Assembly (NCBI GenBank): GCA_900317555.1
Contig: ONHF01000022.1
Span: forward strand, 1 to 44,901
Direction of reading: 5' to 3'
Length of the DNA: 44,901 bases
Source of the DNA: an uncultured Lachnospiraceae bacterium
GTDB lineage: Bacteria > Bacillota > Clostridia > Lachnospirales > Lachnospiraceae
Below are positions 34,461 to 44,289 of this stretch, in pieces; position 1 is the first letter of the stretch, and every line of letters begins with the position of its first letter. The notes beneath the pieces are model-generated. The model saw nothing but the letters and a program-made list of their open reading frames with translations. It had not been told where the DNA came from and searched no databases. A program made the translations under genes and the position numbers.

Positions 34461-34566
34461 ATGCAATAGCGAAGAATTTTCCGGCATTGCATGAAAAATT
34501 CAAGACGAATTACAAGCATCCCCTCATATTGCATGAAAAAATGAGATTTTCAGGCAATATGAGGGG
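34461..34566. repeat. Cluster of inverted and direct repeats after lysC
   Basis: CCCCTCATATTGC (34520-34532) pairs perfectly with GCAATATGAGGGG (34554-34566), and TGAAAA/TTTTCA extends the stem inward, giving a 47-nt hairpin. TTGCATGAAAAA occurs twice (near 34487 and 34529). ATGCAAT (34461-34467) and ATTGCAT (34486-34492) form a further inverted repeat. There is no clean T tract, so a simple terminator is not proven. Confidence 0.8.
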
Positions 34567-34635
34567 AATTGTTGCTTTTCTCCCAGAATCAATTATCATG
34601 GAAATGACAGATGAATTTCCGGGGAGGACACAGGA

Positions 34636-35427
34636 TTGAACGAGCGCGTGCGCAATGCCAGAAAGCAATGGAACAAGCTGAAAGGAAAAGGAGTCAGAGC
34701 GCATCTTGACTATATCTTCGAGTATTATAAAGGCTGGCTGTTCGCCGCGGCCTGCGTGATTTTCCTTGTCGCATACATCATCAACATGGCAGTTACCAGA
34801 AAAGAAAATGTGCTGAATGTCTTCATGCTCAACGCTTCCGGCGCACAGTATAATACCGATGCCGAAGCCGGAAAATTCATGGAAGAGAATGGCTTCGACG
34901 AGAAGAAACAGCAGGTTATTATTGACGATATCGCTTATCTGACACCGGGCGGAATCGCAAATTCGAACGATATGGCGGCAGTCGAGAAGATTACCGTATA
35001 TGCAGCAAACGGAGACATTGACGTAATGATCGCCGATGCCTACAATTTCTATTATTATTCGGATACCAATCTGTTTGCGGATCTGAGAGATGTTCTGCCG
35101 CAGAAGGAACTGGACCAATTCAAAGACACCATCTATTACGTCGATCGTAAAGACATGGAAGAAAGACAAGCGTACGCGGAAACCGACGATGCCGTGAACG
35201 CGAAGCCGGATTATGAAGCGGCGGCTGTTTATGAGAAGAAGGACAGCTTCAAAAGACCGGACCCGTCGAAAATGCAGGATCCGGTGCCTCTTGGCATCAT
35301 CGTGACCGACGCGCCCTATATACAGAAAAATGAACTGTATCCGGAGACGGTGGCAATACTCGGCTTTGCTTCGCAGGGGAAAAACAAAGACAACGCGCTC
35401 CGTTTCCTTGAATATCTATATAAGTGA
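34636..35427 (+). CDS. Single-pass membrane protein of unknown function
   Basis: A 263-residue protein with a basic cytoplasmic N-terminus, one membrane helix (about 35-53, WLFAAACVIFLVAYIINMAV) and an extracytoplasmic remainder rich in Asp, Lys and Tyr. The C-terminal part (PLGIIVTDAPYIQ ... ILGFASQGKNKDNALRFLEYLYK) reads like the last lobe of an extracellular solute-binding protein, but the fold is not certain. It starts at TTG 34636, with GGGGAGG 8 nt upstream. I do not recognise the family. It precedes another unknown membrane protein in the same orientation. Confidence 0.65.
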   Translation: MNERVRNARKQWNKLKGKGVRAHLDYIFEYYKGWLFAAACVIFLVAYIINMAVTRKENVLNVFMLNASGAQYNTDAEAGKFMEENGFDEKKQQVIIDDIAYLTPGGIANSNDMAAVEKITVYAANGDIDVMIADAYNFYYYSDTNLFADLRDVLPQKELDQFKDTIYYVDRKDMEERQAYAETDDAVNAKPDYEAAAVYEKKDSFKRPDPSKMQDPVPLGIIVTDAPYIQKNELYPETVAILGFASQGKNKDNALRFLEYLYK

Positions 35428-35477
35428 GCAGGCCGCGGAAGGCCCGCCGCTGATCCGTAAAGACACTGCAATTCGGT

Positions 35478-35509
35478 TTGCATTATCCTTTCTTCTGGGA
35501 TATTATAAT
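35478..35509 (+). promoter_or_regulatory. Predicted promoter of the second unknown membrane gene
   Basis: A perfect TATAAT at 35504-35509. The only -35-like hexamer, TTGCAT at 35478-35483, is 20 bp away, so strength is doubtful. Confidence 0.4.
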
Positions 35510-35550
35510 CAAAAACCGTACAAATTCATAAATTAGGGGAGGGGACAGCT

Positions 35551-36063
35551 TTGGATTTCGGCTGTATAGAAGTAGTTGCGAAAAGGCAGAAGAACAAGGC
35601 GCTTTCTGCTGTTAAGACAATCCTTGTCGCCGTTTCCGCAGCCTGCATTCTGCTGGGCATCGGAAACTTCATTCTGCTGATTCCGGGAGTGGCGGCTGCG
35701 GCAGGCGCGTATTTCGCGGATCTCTATACATATGTTGATTATGAGTACGCGCTCGTGGACAAAGAGCTCCGTATAGCGAGAATCCTGAAAAAATCCAGGA
35801 GAAAACATCTTGCGACCTACGACCTTGAAAAGATGGAAATGCTCGCTCCTGCGGATTCAGATGATATCGCGTATCTGAAAAACCGTCAGGATAACGTCAT
35901 GGATTACTCGGACGGGAACACAGACAATAAGAAGGACACATGGTATCTGTTTCTTGCGGGCAATACGAGACTTATATTAACGCTTCCTGCGGAAAGTGCG
36001 GAAGCGCGCAAACTCCTTACGGCAGTCCGGACGTTCGCACCCCGTAAAGTCGCGTCCGTCTGA
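35551..36063 (+). CDS. Small membrane protein, DUF6106-like
   Basis: A 170-residue protein with two close membrane segments (about 24-42 and 44-60) followed by a soluble domain: EYALVDKELRIARILKKSRRKHLATYDLEKMEMLAP. This arrangement resembles DUF6106 proteins of Lachnospiraceae as I remember them, with a PH-like soluble domain; the function is unknown. The start is TTG 35551, behind GGGGAGGGGA. Its 3' flank before guaB (36064-36186) holds a GC-rich palindrome but no clear terminator. Confidence 0.65.
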   Translation: MDFGCIEVVAKRQKNKALSAVKTILVAVSAACILLGIGNFILLIPGVAAAAGAYFADLYTYVDYEYALVDKELRIARILKKSRRKHLATYDLEKMEMLAPADSDDIAYLKNRQDNVMDYSDGNTDNKKDTWYLFLAGNTRLILTLPAESAEARKLLTAVRTFAPRKVASV

Positions 36064-36132
36064 AAGGATACCGGGCCCGGGAGGGACAGGCGGCAGCTTT
36101 TTACAGCAGCCCGCCTCATTTCTTACGCGTGA

Positions 36133-37644
<1,512 letters not shown>

Positions 37645-37662
37645 TCAGAACATAGGAACAAT

Positions 37663-39372
37663 ATGAGTACAGATGCAGTAAAGCGGGACGAGAACGGCAC
37701 TGCCGCGCCCCTGAACGGAGAGAACAAGAATTTCATCGAGCTGGAGATCGACAGGGATCTTGCGGAGGGCGTGTACGATCATGTACATACACGTTTTCCG
37801 CCGGAACCGAACGGCTATCTTCATATCGGCCACGCCAAGAGCATTCTCTTGAACTACGGCCTTGCCAAAGAGTATGGCGGGAAGTTCAACCTGCGCTTTG
37901 ACGATACAAATCCGACCAAGGAAAAATCAGAATTCGTCGATGCGATTATCGACAACGTGCGCTGGCTTGGCGCGGATTTCGGAGACAGGATTTATTATGC
38001 CAGCGATTATTTTGATAAGATGTATGAGATCGCAGTCAAAATCATCCGAAAGGGCCACGCTTACGTCTCCGATCTGACAGCGGATGAGATGCGGGAATAT
38101 CGCGGCACGCTGACAGAGCCCGGCAGAAATGATCCGAACAGGGACCGCTCCGTCGAAGAAAATCTGGATCTGTTCGAACGCATGAAGAACGGTGAGTTTG
38201 CCGACGGCGAAAAGACACTTCGCGCCAAAATCGACATGGCCTCGCCCAACATCAACATGCGCGATCCGATCATTTACCGCGTTGCCCACCTGTCCCACCA
38301 GAGAACCGGCGACAAGTGGTGCATTTATCCGATGTATGATTTCGCGCATCCGATTGAGGATGGCATTGAGCATATCACACATTCGATCTGCACACTGGAA
38401 TTCGAGGATCACAGGCCGCTCTATGACTGGGTTGTGCGGGAAGCGGAATTCGAAATGCCGCCCCGTCAGATTGAGTTTGCGAAGCTCTATCTTAACAACA
38501 TTGTGACCGGCAAGCGCTATATCAAGAAGCTTGTCGAGCAGAACATCGTCGACGGCTGGGACGATCCCCGGATCGTGTCAATCTCGGGCCTTCGCCGCCG
38601 TGGCTTCACACCGGAATCAATCAAAATGTTTGTCGAGATGGCAGGTGTTTCGAAGAGTCAGGCAGTCAACGACTACGCGGCTCTGGAATACTGCATCCGT
38701 GAGGATCTGAAGCCGAAGGCACCACGGATGATGGCGGTGCTCGATCCCGTGAAGCTCGTCATTGACAATTATCCGCAGGGACAGAGCGAAGAGCTGGAGG
38801 CGCCGAACAACCTTGAGAATGAAGCTCTCGGCAGCAGAAAACTGACATTTGGCCGTGAGCTTTACATTGAGCGCGATGACTTCATGGCGGAGCCGGTGCC
38901 GAAGTACAAAAGGCTTTATCCCGGCAACGAAGTGCGTCTGATGTACGCGTACTTCGTGACCTGCACTTCGTATGAAACCGATGAGACCGGAAAAGTAACC
39001 GTGATCCACTGCACCTACGATCCTGCAACGCGCGGCGGAGACGCGCCGGACGGCCGGAAGGTGAAAGGAACGATTCACTGGGTAAACGCAGCTGATGCAG
39101 GAACTGTGACTGCAAGACTGTACGAAAACATCATCGACGAAGAAAAGGGCGTTTACGATCCGGAGACCGGAGAGCTGAACCTGAATCCGCACTCCCTGAC
39201 CGAAGTCAGAGCGTATGTGGAACCGGCGCTGCTTCAGGTGAAGCCGTTCGACCGTTTCCAGTTCATCCGGAACGGCTTCTTCTGCGTTGACTGCAAGGAT
39301 TCGAAAGACGGCGCACCGGTTTATAACAGAATTGTATCTTTGAAGAGCTCGTTCAAACTGCCGAAGAAGTGA
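37663..39372 (+). CDS. glnS: Glutaminyl-tRNA synthetase
   Basis: Charges tRNA-Gln directly. The 569-residue class I enzyme has [15 protein letters not shown] with HIGH at 54-57, the GlnRS-typical segment DGWDDPRI, with VTGKR as the KMSKS counterpart, and the beta-barrel anticodon-binding C-terminus. Glu-specific synthetase is excluded by the GlnRS-type motifs. Many Firmicutes lack GlnRS and use GatCAB; clostridia often have it. It lies 18 bp after guaB and 7 bp before the regulator. No T-box is visible in the short gap. Confidence 0.95.
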   Translation: MSTDAVKRDENGTAAPLNGENKNFIELEIDRDLAEGVYDHVHTRFPPEPNGYLHIGHAKSILLNYGLAKEYGGKFNLRFDDTNPTKEKSEFVDAIIDNVRWLGADFGDRIYYASDYFDKMYEIAVKIIRKGHAYVSDLTADEMREYRGTLTEPGRNDPNRDRSVEENLDLFERMKNGEFADGEKTLRAKIDMASPNINMRDPIIYRVAHLSHQRTGDKWCIYPMYDFAHPIEDGIEHITHSICTLEFEDHRPLYDWVVREAEFEMPPRQIEFAKLYLNNIVTGKRYIKKLVEQNIVDGWDDPRIVSISGLRRRGFTPESIKMFVEMAGVSKSQAVNDYAALEYCIREDLKPKAPRMMAVLDPVKLVIDNYPQGQSEELEAPNNLENEALGSRKLTFGRELYIERDDFMAEPVPKYKRLYPGNEVRLMYAYFVTCTSYETDETGKVTVIHCTYDPATRGGDAPDGRKVKGTIHWVNAADAGTVTARLYENIIDEEKGVYDPETGELNLNPHSLTEVRAYVEPALLQVKPFDRFQFIRNGFFCVDCKDSKDGAPVYNRIVSLKSSFKLPKK

Positions 39373-39379
39373 CTGCTTC

Positions 39380-40957
39380 ATGGATCTGAACATTCAACTG
39401 AATTTGTCGGAGAAGGAGCATCTCTACCTGCAGATTTACGACTATATCCGCAGTGAAATCAGAAGCGGAAGTCTTACGGCAGGAGAGAGGCTCCCTTCGA
39501 CAAGATCTTTAGCTTCCTATCTGAACATTTCCAGAAGTACGACCCAGCTGGCTTACGATATGCTTGCGGAAGAGGGATATATCGAACTGCGGCGCGGGAG
39601 CGGCGCTTACGTCTGCGAAATCGCGGACCTCCTGCCGCCGGAAAACAGCCGGCCAGCTGCCGCCGTGTCGTCTGGCTCCGGCCAGCTGCGCGCCGCTGCT
39701 CTGTCGTCTGCAACCTGCCTGCCACCTGCCGTTGAGCTGCCAGATGTTTCAGCATCGCAGCCGGCAAAAGAGAGCGGGCTGATTGATTTTTCACCCCGCA
39801 GCATCGACATGCGATCTTTCCCTTATGCGACCTGGAGAAGAATTGTCCGCGGGATTATGGCGTATGGGAACGCGGATGTTTTTACGCGGGGAGATCCGCA
39901 GGGCGACCTTCCGCTCCGCCGGACGATTGCGCACCATCTGCATCTTTCACGAGGCGTTCAATGCTCGCCGCAGCAGATTGTTATAGGTGCTGGAAACGAC
40001 TATCTGCTGATGCTTCTCCGCCAGATCCTCGGGGATAGCCGGAAGATCGCGATGGAGAATCCGACTTACCTGCGCGCGTATCATATTTTTCATTCCATGG
40101 AATATGAAGTCGTGACCGTTCCGATGGACAGCGCCGGTATCGATGTGCGCGCTCTGTCGCAGACGGACTGCACGCTGGCCTATGTGATGCCCGCTCATCA
40201 GTATCCCTGCGGCATACGGATGTCGTATCCGAGACGGACGGAACTGCTGCAGTGGGCGCAGTCTGAAAGGGGCGGGCAGGAACGTTATATCCTTGAGGAC
40301 GACTACGATTCCGAGTTCAAATATACCGGAAGACCCGTAAAATCACTGCAGTCGCTCGACTCAAAAGGAAATGTCATCTATATCGGGACCTTTTCCAAAT
40401 CGATCGCACCGGCAATCCGTATCAGTTTTATGATTCTTCCTGTAAGGCTCCTGTCCCGTTATCACGAAACCTGCCGCTACCTTTCCTCTACTGTTTCCCG
40501 GATTGATCAGAGTATTCTGGACGAGTTTATCAGGGACGGTTTTTATGAACGCTATCTGAACAGGATGCGGAAAATCTATAAGGCAAAACATGACCTTGCG
40601 CTTTCCCTTCTTGCCCCCTGCAGATCGCGGTTTGCTGTACTTGGCAGCGGCGCCGGCCTGCACGTTCTGCTGCGGGAACGGACAATGCTCAGCGGAGATG
40701 AAACGCAGAAAGAGTCTGCAGGCCGCAGGGACTGGCCGCCCGGACAGAATTCGAGGGAAAGCAGGATTATAGACAGGGAACGGGAATTGTGCAGAGAGGC
40801 CGCGGCCGCAGGCATTAGAATCTACCCGTTATATGAACAGTGTATTCCGGGGCTGCCACTGCCGTACGATGCGCCGACATGGATGATCGGCTACGCGGCA
40901 CTGACGGAAGATGAGATCCGGGACGGGCTGCGGAGACTGCCGGGCGTCTGCCGGTAA
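39380..40957 (+). CDS. MocR/PdxR-family regulator (GntR HTH fused to aminotransferase-like domain)
   Basis: A 525-residue regulator with an N-terminal GntR winged helix (about 10-78, ERLPSTRSLASYLNISRSTTQLAYDML) and a class I aminotransferase-like domain. The PLP-binding lysine is Lys340 in GTFSKSIAPAIRISF, with EDDYDSEF upstream. Such proteins often respond to PLP and control vitamin B6 or GABA genes. A Ser/Ala-rich linker (about 88-132) is coded by an imperfect DNA repeat, and a hydrophilic stretch near residues 435-465 is an unusual insert. It lies 7 bp after glnS, with no pdx gene beside it. Confidence 0.9.
   Translation: MDLNIQLNLSEKEHLYLQIYDYIRSEIRSGSLTAGERLPSTRSLASYLNISRSTTQLAYDMLAEEGYIELRRGSGAYVCEIADLLPPENSRPAAAVSSGSGQLRAAALSSATCLPPAVELPDVSASQPAKESGLIDFSPRSIDMRSFPYATWRRIVRGIMAYGNADVFTRGDPQGDLPLRRTIAHHLHLSRGVQCSPQQIVIGAGNDYLLMLLRQILGDSRKIAMENPTYLRAYHIFHSMEYEVVTVPMDSAGIDVRALSQTDCTLAYVMPAHQYPCGIRMSYPRRTELLQWAQSERGGQERYILEDDYDSEFKYTGRPVKSLQSLDSKGNVIYIGTFSKSIAPAIRISFMILPVRLLSRYHETCRYLSSTVSRIDQSILDEFIRDGFYERYLNRMRKIYKAKHDLALSLLAPCRSRFAVLGSGAGLHVLLRERTMLSGDETQKESAGRRDWPPGQNSRESRIIDRERELCREAAAAGIRIYPLYEQCIPGLPLPYDAPTWMIGYAALTEDEIRDGLRRLPGVCR
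39651..39710. repeat. Imperfect direct repeat in the linker of the MocR-like gene
   Basis: GGCCAGCTGC ... TGTCGTCTG occurs at 39651-39674 and again at 39680-39710, the second copy being 7 bp longer. It encodes part of the Ser/Ala-rich interdomain linker, a place where length change is tolerated. Confidence 0.6.
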
Positions 40958-40989
40958 TCAAGGAAGTGCGTGCGGCATTCTGTAGAAAC

Positions 40990-41035
40990 AAAGCGGGCAG
41001 ACAGCCGGCATCATAACCGGTTGTCTGCCCGCTTT
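40990..41035. terminator. Bidirectional terminator between the MocR-like and TetR genes
   Basis: AAAGCGGGCAGACAGCCGG (40990-41008) pairs with CCGGTTGTCTGCCCGCTTT (41017-41035) over 19 bp with one G-T. The A and T ends give T tracts on both strands, so it serves both convergent genes. Confidence 0.92.
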
Positions 41036-41068
41036 ATCAAGAGCCCGCCCTGTGCGGATTCCGTTGCA

Positions 41069-41674
41069 TCAGAGGTTGCTCGCAAGATGCCGCAGCTGCG
41101 AAAGTACAGCCTGCATCTTTTTCGTATAATCCGAAACCTTGCCCTTGCGGCCGGTCAGAGTTTCCCGCATGGTGCCTGTTTTGACGAAATGGATGATATC
41201 CGACACACTTTGTGCGTCATCAATGCGCAGATAGCCTGCAATATCAGCGTTCCCAAGCATCTCGTCGTAATATGCCGTCACATTTTTCCCCTGCCCCAGA
41301 AGGACTGTAAGCCCCTCCGGATCATCCTCGAGCCTGACGGACTCCAGAAACAGGAAAAGAAACGGATATTGCTCCATCAGATCGGCTTCCACCTCCAGAA
41401 TCTCCTTCTGCAGGTCAAAGTAGTCAATAGCTGTGTCCCTGATTTCGCTTGTCAGTTCCAGAATCGTGAATCGGGTGATATAATCGTACAGGAAAGCATA
41501 GTAGCCTGCCTTGCTGACAAAGTAATGAAAGAGCAGGCCTTTGCTGATGCCGGCCTCTTTAACGATCTCGTCGGTGCTGGCATGGCGGTAGCCGTTCTGT
41601 GCGAATACTTTAAGGCCGGCATTGATCATGCGGTCTTGTTTTTCCTTCTTTAAATCAAAAAACTTTTCGTTCAT
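41069..41674 (-). CDS. TetR/AcrR-family transcriptional regulator
   Basis: A 201-residue regulator with an N-terminal TetR helix-turn-helix (about 12-58, NAGLKVFAQNGYRHASTDEIVKEAGISKGLLFHYFVSKAGYYAF) and a helical ligand-binding C-terminal domain of unknown specificity. GAGGGG lies only 2 nt before the ATG, so translation may be weak. A likely self-operator lies just upstream. No transporter gene is divergent from it; the permease at 42715 is a kilobase away, so the target is unclear. Confidence 0.9.
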   Translation of the reverse strand: MNEKFFDLKKEKQDRMINAGLKVFAQNGYRHASTDEIVKEAGISKGLLFHYFVSKAGYYAFLYDYITRFTILELTSEIRDTAIDYFDLQKEILEVEADLMEQYPFLFLFLESVRLEDDPEGLTVLLGQGKNVTAYYDEMLGNADIAGYLRIDDAQSVSDIIHFVKTGTMRETLTGRKGKVSDYTKKMQAVLSQLRHLASNL

Positions 41675-41684
41675 AACCCCTCTT

Positions 41685-41700
41685 TGACCAAATCAGTCTA
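41685..41700. promoter_or_regulatory. Possible TetR operator
   Basis: TGAC-CAAATCA-GTCTA is an imperfect inverted repeat 10 bp upstream of the tetR start codon. On the minus strand TTGTCG and TAAAGT, 17 bp apart, lie just upstream as a possible tetR promoter, so a repressor bound here would block its own transcription. The rest of the gap to 41958 is AT-rich. Confidence 0.35.
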
Positions 41701-41821
41701 TTTATAACTTTAACATAAATAAAATTATCCGACAATATCATTTATAGATTTTCATCTTGTCAAAATAACGAAAAAAATATCCGAAAGTGCTCATATTGCA
41801 CAGTCAGCAGATAAACCACAT

Positions 41822-41851
41822 GCGGCAGCTGCAGTGCCGCCGCAGTTTTTT
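41822..41851 (+). terminator. Terminator-like hairpin without an upstream gene on the same strand
   Basis: GCGGCA (41822-41827) and TGCCGC (41835-41840) form a short stem, followed by CGCAG and six T residues. No plus-strand gene lies directly upstream. It may end an unseen small RNA or be a chance structure. Confidence 0.35.
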
Positions 41852-41958
41852 CTTCCTTTTTCCATGTAAACGGAGTAATATACTGCTTAAGTGTCCGTGC
41901 ATCCGTGGAACGATGTGGATGCGCGGAAGGTACAATGATTATTCGCGGAGGTATGGAG

Positions 41959-42582
41959 ATGAGTGCATTCGGTAAGGCATTATTCGGGGCTGCCCTGATC
42001 GGTGCTGCAGCTGCAGGGGTTTACTATTATCTGGAGAAGACTTCCAGAGAATCTGCAGAAGAAGGCGAAGAGAACGGCGGCGCATTTGATCCCGAGAACG
42101 TGAAGAAGGCCGCGAACAGAGCCTATACAACGATTAAGCATGGCACAGATCAGACGTGGTCAAAGGTAAAGGACGCGATTACCCCCAGGAACGATGAAGC
42201 GGATGATGACGAAGACATCGACATTGAGGTTGAGGGGAACGAAGACGAAACGTCTGCGGAAACAGTGCCGGAAGAGGCAGCAGCTGCAGCGGTGAATACA
42301 CCGGAAGAGGCAGCAGCCGCAGAGGAGAAAACTCCGGAAGACACGGCAGCGGCAGAGGCTCCTTCAGAAACGGAAGAAAGTAATGCGGTAACGGCAGATG
42401 TGCCTGTGGATAATCCTGAATCGCCTTCGGACGATGCAGCTCCCGCTGAAGGCGGAAAACTGCAGGATGAAGAGGAACCTGCGGATGCGCAGCAGTGTGA
42501 AGACGCTTCCGAAGATACAGAATTTGTAAAGAAAGCGGAGGAAGTCGAAAAGTTCTTCGATGATACCGACAGCAGCCGGTAA
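41959..42582 (+). CDS. Acidic membrane-anchored protein with low-complexity tail
   Basis: A 207-residue protein with one N-terminal hydrophobic helix (about 6-24, LFGAALIGAAAAGVYYYL), a short basic/helical region, and a very acidic Ala/Glu/Pro-rich tail with repeats such as TPEEAAAAEE and KTPEDTAAAE. The start is ATG 41959, 6 nt after GGAGGT. It looks like the YtxH-type small anchored proteins in layout only; no function is known. A TATACT at 41879-41884 may be its -10 box. Confidence 0.65.
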   Translation: MSAFGKALFGAALIGAAAAGVYYYLEKTSRESAEEGEENGGAFDPENVKKAANRAYTTIKHGTDQTWSKVKDAITPRNDEADDDEDIDIEVEGNEDETSAETVPEEAAAAAVNTPEEAAAAEEKTPEDTAAAEAPSETEESNAVTADVPVDNPESPSDDAAPAEGGKLQDEEEPADAQQCEDASEDTEFVKKAEEVEKFFDDTDSSR

Positions 42583-42595
42583 TACATATGTTTAT

Positions 42596-42635
42596 AAGAT
42601 GCTGGGAGTGCAGTGACTGCCTTCCGGCATCTTTT
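42596..42635 (+). terminator. Terminator after the acidic membrane protein
   Basis: GATGCTGGGAG and CTTCCGGCATC pair over 11 bp with two G-T pairs, the loop folds further as GCA/TGC, and TTTT follows. Confidence 0.75.
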
Positions 42636-42649
42636 GCGTGACGCAAAGG
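42631..42649. promoter_or_regulatory. Palindrome upstream of the permease gene
   Basis: TTTGCGT-G-ACGCAAA is a perfect 7-1-7 palindrome, extendable by one G-T and one C-G pair, about 70 bp before the permease start and abutting the preceding terminator. An operator for a dimeric repressor is a plausible reading. CTTAA-GTGGT-TTAAG at about 42680-42694 is a second, weaker inverted repeat. No PyrR-type or purine riboswitch element was recognised. Confidence 0.45.
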
Positions 42650-42714
42650 AAAGATCAGCGCCGCGCTGGAAGCTTTTGTCTTAAGTGGTTTAAGAAAGGG
42701 TGGAAATTGTAAGT

Positions 42715-44106
42715 ATGAGTAAATCAAAGTCATCTGTCGGCGATCATGCGATTTATGACGCCAGAAAAGAACTGACAGCCGGCCAGATCGGAATCCTCGG
42801 GTTCCAGCATGTTTTTGCGATGTTCGGAGCTACGGTACTTGTACCGATTCTGACGGGACTCAGCGTTTCGGCGACCCTGCTTTGGGCAGGTCTCGGCACA
42901 CTGCTGTTTCATCTGATTACAAAGAAAAAAGTGCCGGCATTCCTGGGCTCGTCTTTCGCGTTCCTTGCGGGTTATGCGGCAATTGCGCCGAATAAGGAGC
43001 CGGAGCTGCTGCGGTATGCGTGTTTTGGCGTAGCGGTCGCGGGCCTTGCCTATCTGGTGCTTGCGGCACTGTTCAGAGCTTTTGGCGCGAACAAGGTCAT
43101 GAAGTTTTTCCCGCCGGTCGTCACAGGACCGATCATCATCGCAATTGGTCTGAACCTTTCGACATCGGCAATCAATAACTGCGAGACAAACTGGTTCGTC
43201 GCGCTAGTAGCGATCGTGGTTGTCATTATCTGTAACATCTGGGGCCGCGGAATGGTCAAAATCGTCCCGATCCTTCTCGGTGTCATTGCCTCCTATGTTG
43301 TTGCTGCTTTTTCCGGACTGATCGATTTCACACCGGTGAAGGAAGCTGCCTGGATCGGACTTCCGCTTTCTTATAACAGAACTGTCTTTTCGATCTTTAC
43401 GGAGGGAGCGAACACCGGCCTTCTGATAACAGCGGTGATTACGATCGTACCGATCGCGTTCGCGACTATGATGGAGCATATCGGAGATATTTCCGCGATT
43501 TCATCGACAGTTGGTGTCAACTATATTCAGGACCCCGGCCTGCACAGAACACTGACTGGCGACGGCCTTGCGACAACGCTCGCTTCCCTGTTCGGCGCGC
43601 CTGCGAATACAACTTACGGCGAAAACACCGGTGTCCTCACCCTCACAAAAGTATATGATCCGATGGTGATCCGTCTTGCGGCGGTGATCGCGGTTGTTTT
43701 ATCGTTCTGCCCGAAGTTTGCCGCAATTATTGAAGTCATGCCGGCTGCGACAATCGGCGGTATCTCGCTGGTCCTGTATGGTATGATTTCCGCGGTCGGT
43801 GTCAGAAATCTGGTTGAAACGCACTGCGATTTCTCCAAGAGCCGTAATGTCCTTATCGCGGCGCTGATTCTTGTTCTGGCGATTGGTCTGAATTTCTCTG
43901 CGGATGGAGGCCTCGTGTTCCATGTCGGCGCGGCAACAATCACTTTTTCCGGCCTTGCGACAGGATCTCTGGTCGGTATTCTGCTGAACGCGATTCTGCC
44001 GGGCAAAGATTATCATTTCTCGGAGAATGAGCCGAATGATACCGGCGTAGATCTTGAACTTCATCAGGGCGAAAACTTTGCGGATGAAGCTGACAAGAAG
44101 GCGTGA
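42715..44106 (+). CDS. Uracil/xanthine permease, NCS2 family
   Basis: A 463-residue polytopic transporter of the nucleobase/cation symporter-2 family, close to UraA and PyrP. The N-terminal GFQHVFAMFGATVLVPILTG is the family signature; the middle segment has the conserved MMEHIGDISAISS with the substrate-binding Glu region, and the GAPANTTYGENTGVLTLTKVYD motif is the UraA-like one, pointing to uracil rather than xanthine. The start at ATG 42715 has AAAGGGTGG somewhat far upstream (11 nt). It is a single gene with its own terminator. Confidence 0.92.
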   Translation: MSKSKSSVGDHAIYDARKELTAGQIGILGFQHVFAMFGATVLVPILTGLSVSATLLWAGLGTLLFHLITKKKVPAFLGSSFAFLAGYAAIAPNKEPELLRYACFGVAVAGLAYLVLAALFRAFGANKVMKFFPPVVTGPIIIAIGLNLSTSAINNCETNWFVALVAIVVVIICNIWGRGMVKIVPILLGVIASYVVAAFSGLIDFTPVKEAAWIGLPLSYNRTVFSIFTEGANTGLLITAVITIVPIAFATMMEHIGDISAISSTVGVNYIQDPGLHRTLTGDGLATTLASLFGAPANTTYGENTGVLTLTKVYDPMVIRLAAVIAVVLSFCPKFAAIIEVMPAATIGGISLVLYGMISAVGVRNLVETHCDFSKSRNVLIAALILVLAIGLNFSADGGLVFHVGAATITFSGLATGSLVGILLNAILPGKDYHFSENEPNDTGVDLELHQGENFADEADKKA

Positions 44107-44133
44107 TCCGATAGAAAGAAGAATAATAGAATG

Positions 44134-44168
44134 GAGCGGCCGGGCTTTAGAGTCCGGCCGCTCTTATT
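44134..44168 (+). terminator. Intrinsic terminator of the permease gene
   Basis: A perfect 10-bp GC-rich stem, GAGCGGCCGG (44134-44143) with CCGGCCGCTC (44154-44163), followed by TTATT. Confidence 0.85.
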
Positions 44169-44244
44169 AGTGTACCCTGTGGTGTGGTGTGCCCGGCGGT
44201 TCATTTGCGTTTGCTGCCGCATTTAAATTGGCTATTTAAGACAC

Positions 44245-44276
44245 TGCGGCCGGCAGCATTCAGAAAGATTCTGCTC
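44245..44276 (-). pseudogene. Decayed fragment of an Rpn-family gene
   Basis: This 32-bp stretch matches 44649-44680 within the neighbouring Rpn gene at 30 of 32 bases. On the minus strand one frame reads SRIFLNAAGR, exactly as in the intact gene, then continues with unrelated codons to a stop. It is the scar of a lost or recombined paralogue located just past the 3' end of the present gene. Confidence 0.6.
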
Positions 44277-44289
44277 GTCAGACATCATC

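Noticed and set aside
32881-34503. Long antisense open frame across hom and lysC
   Set aside because: Covered by two unambiguous genes; no domain or start signal, so a shadow.
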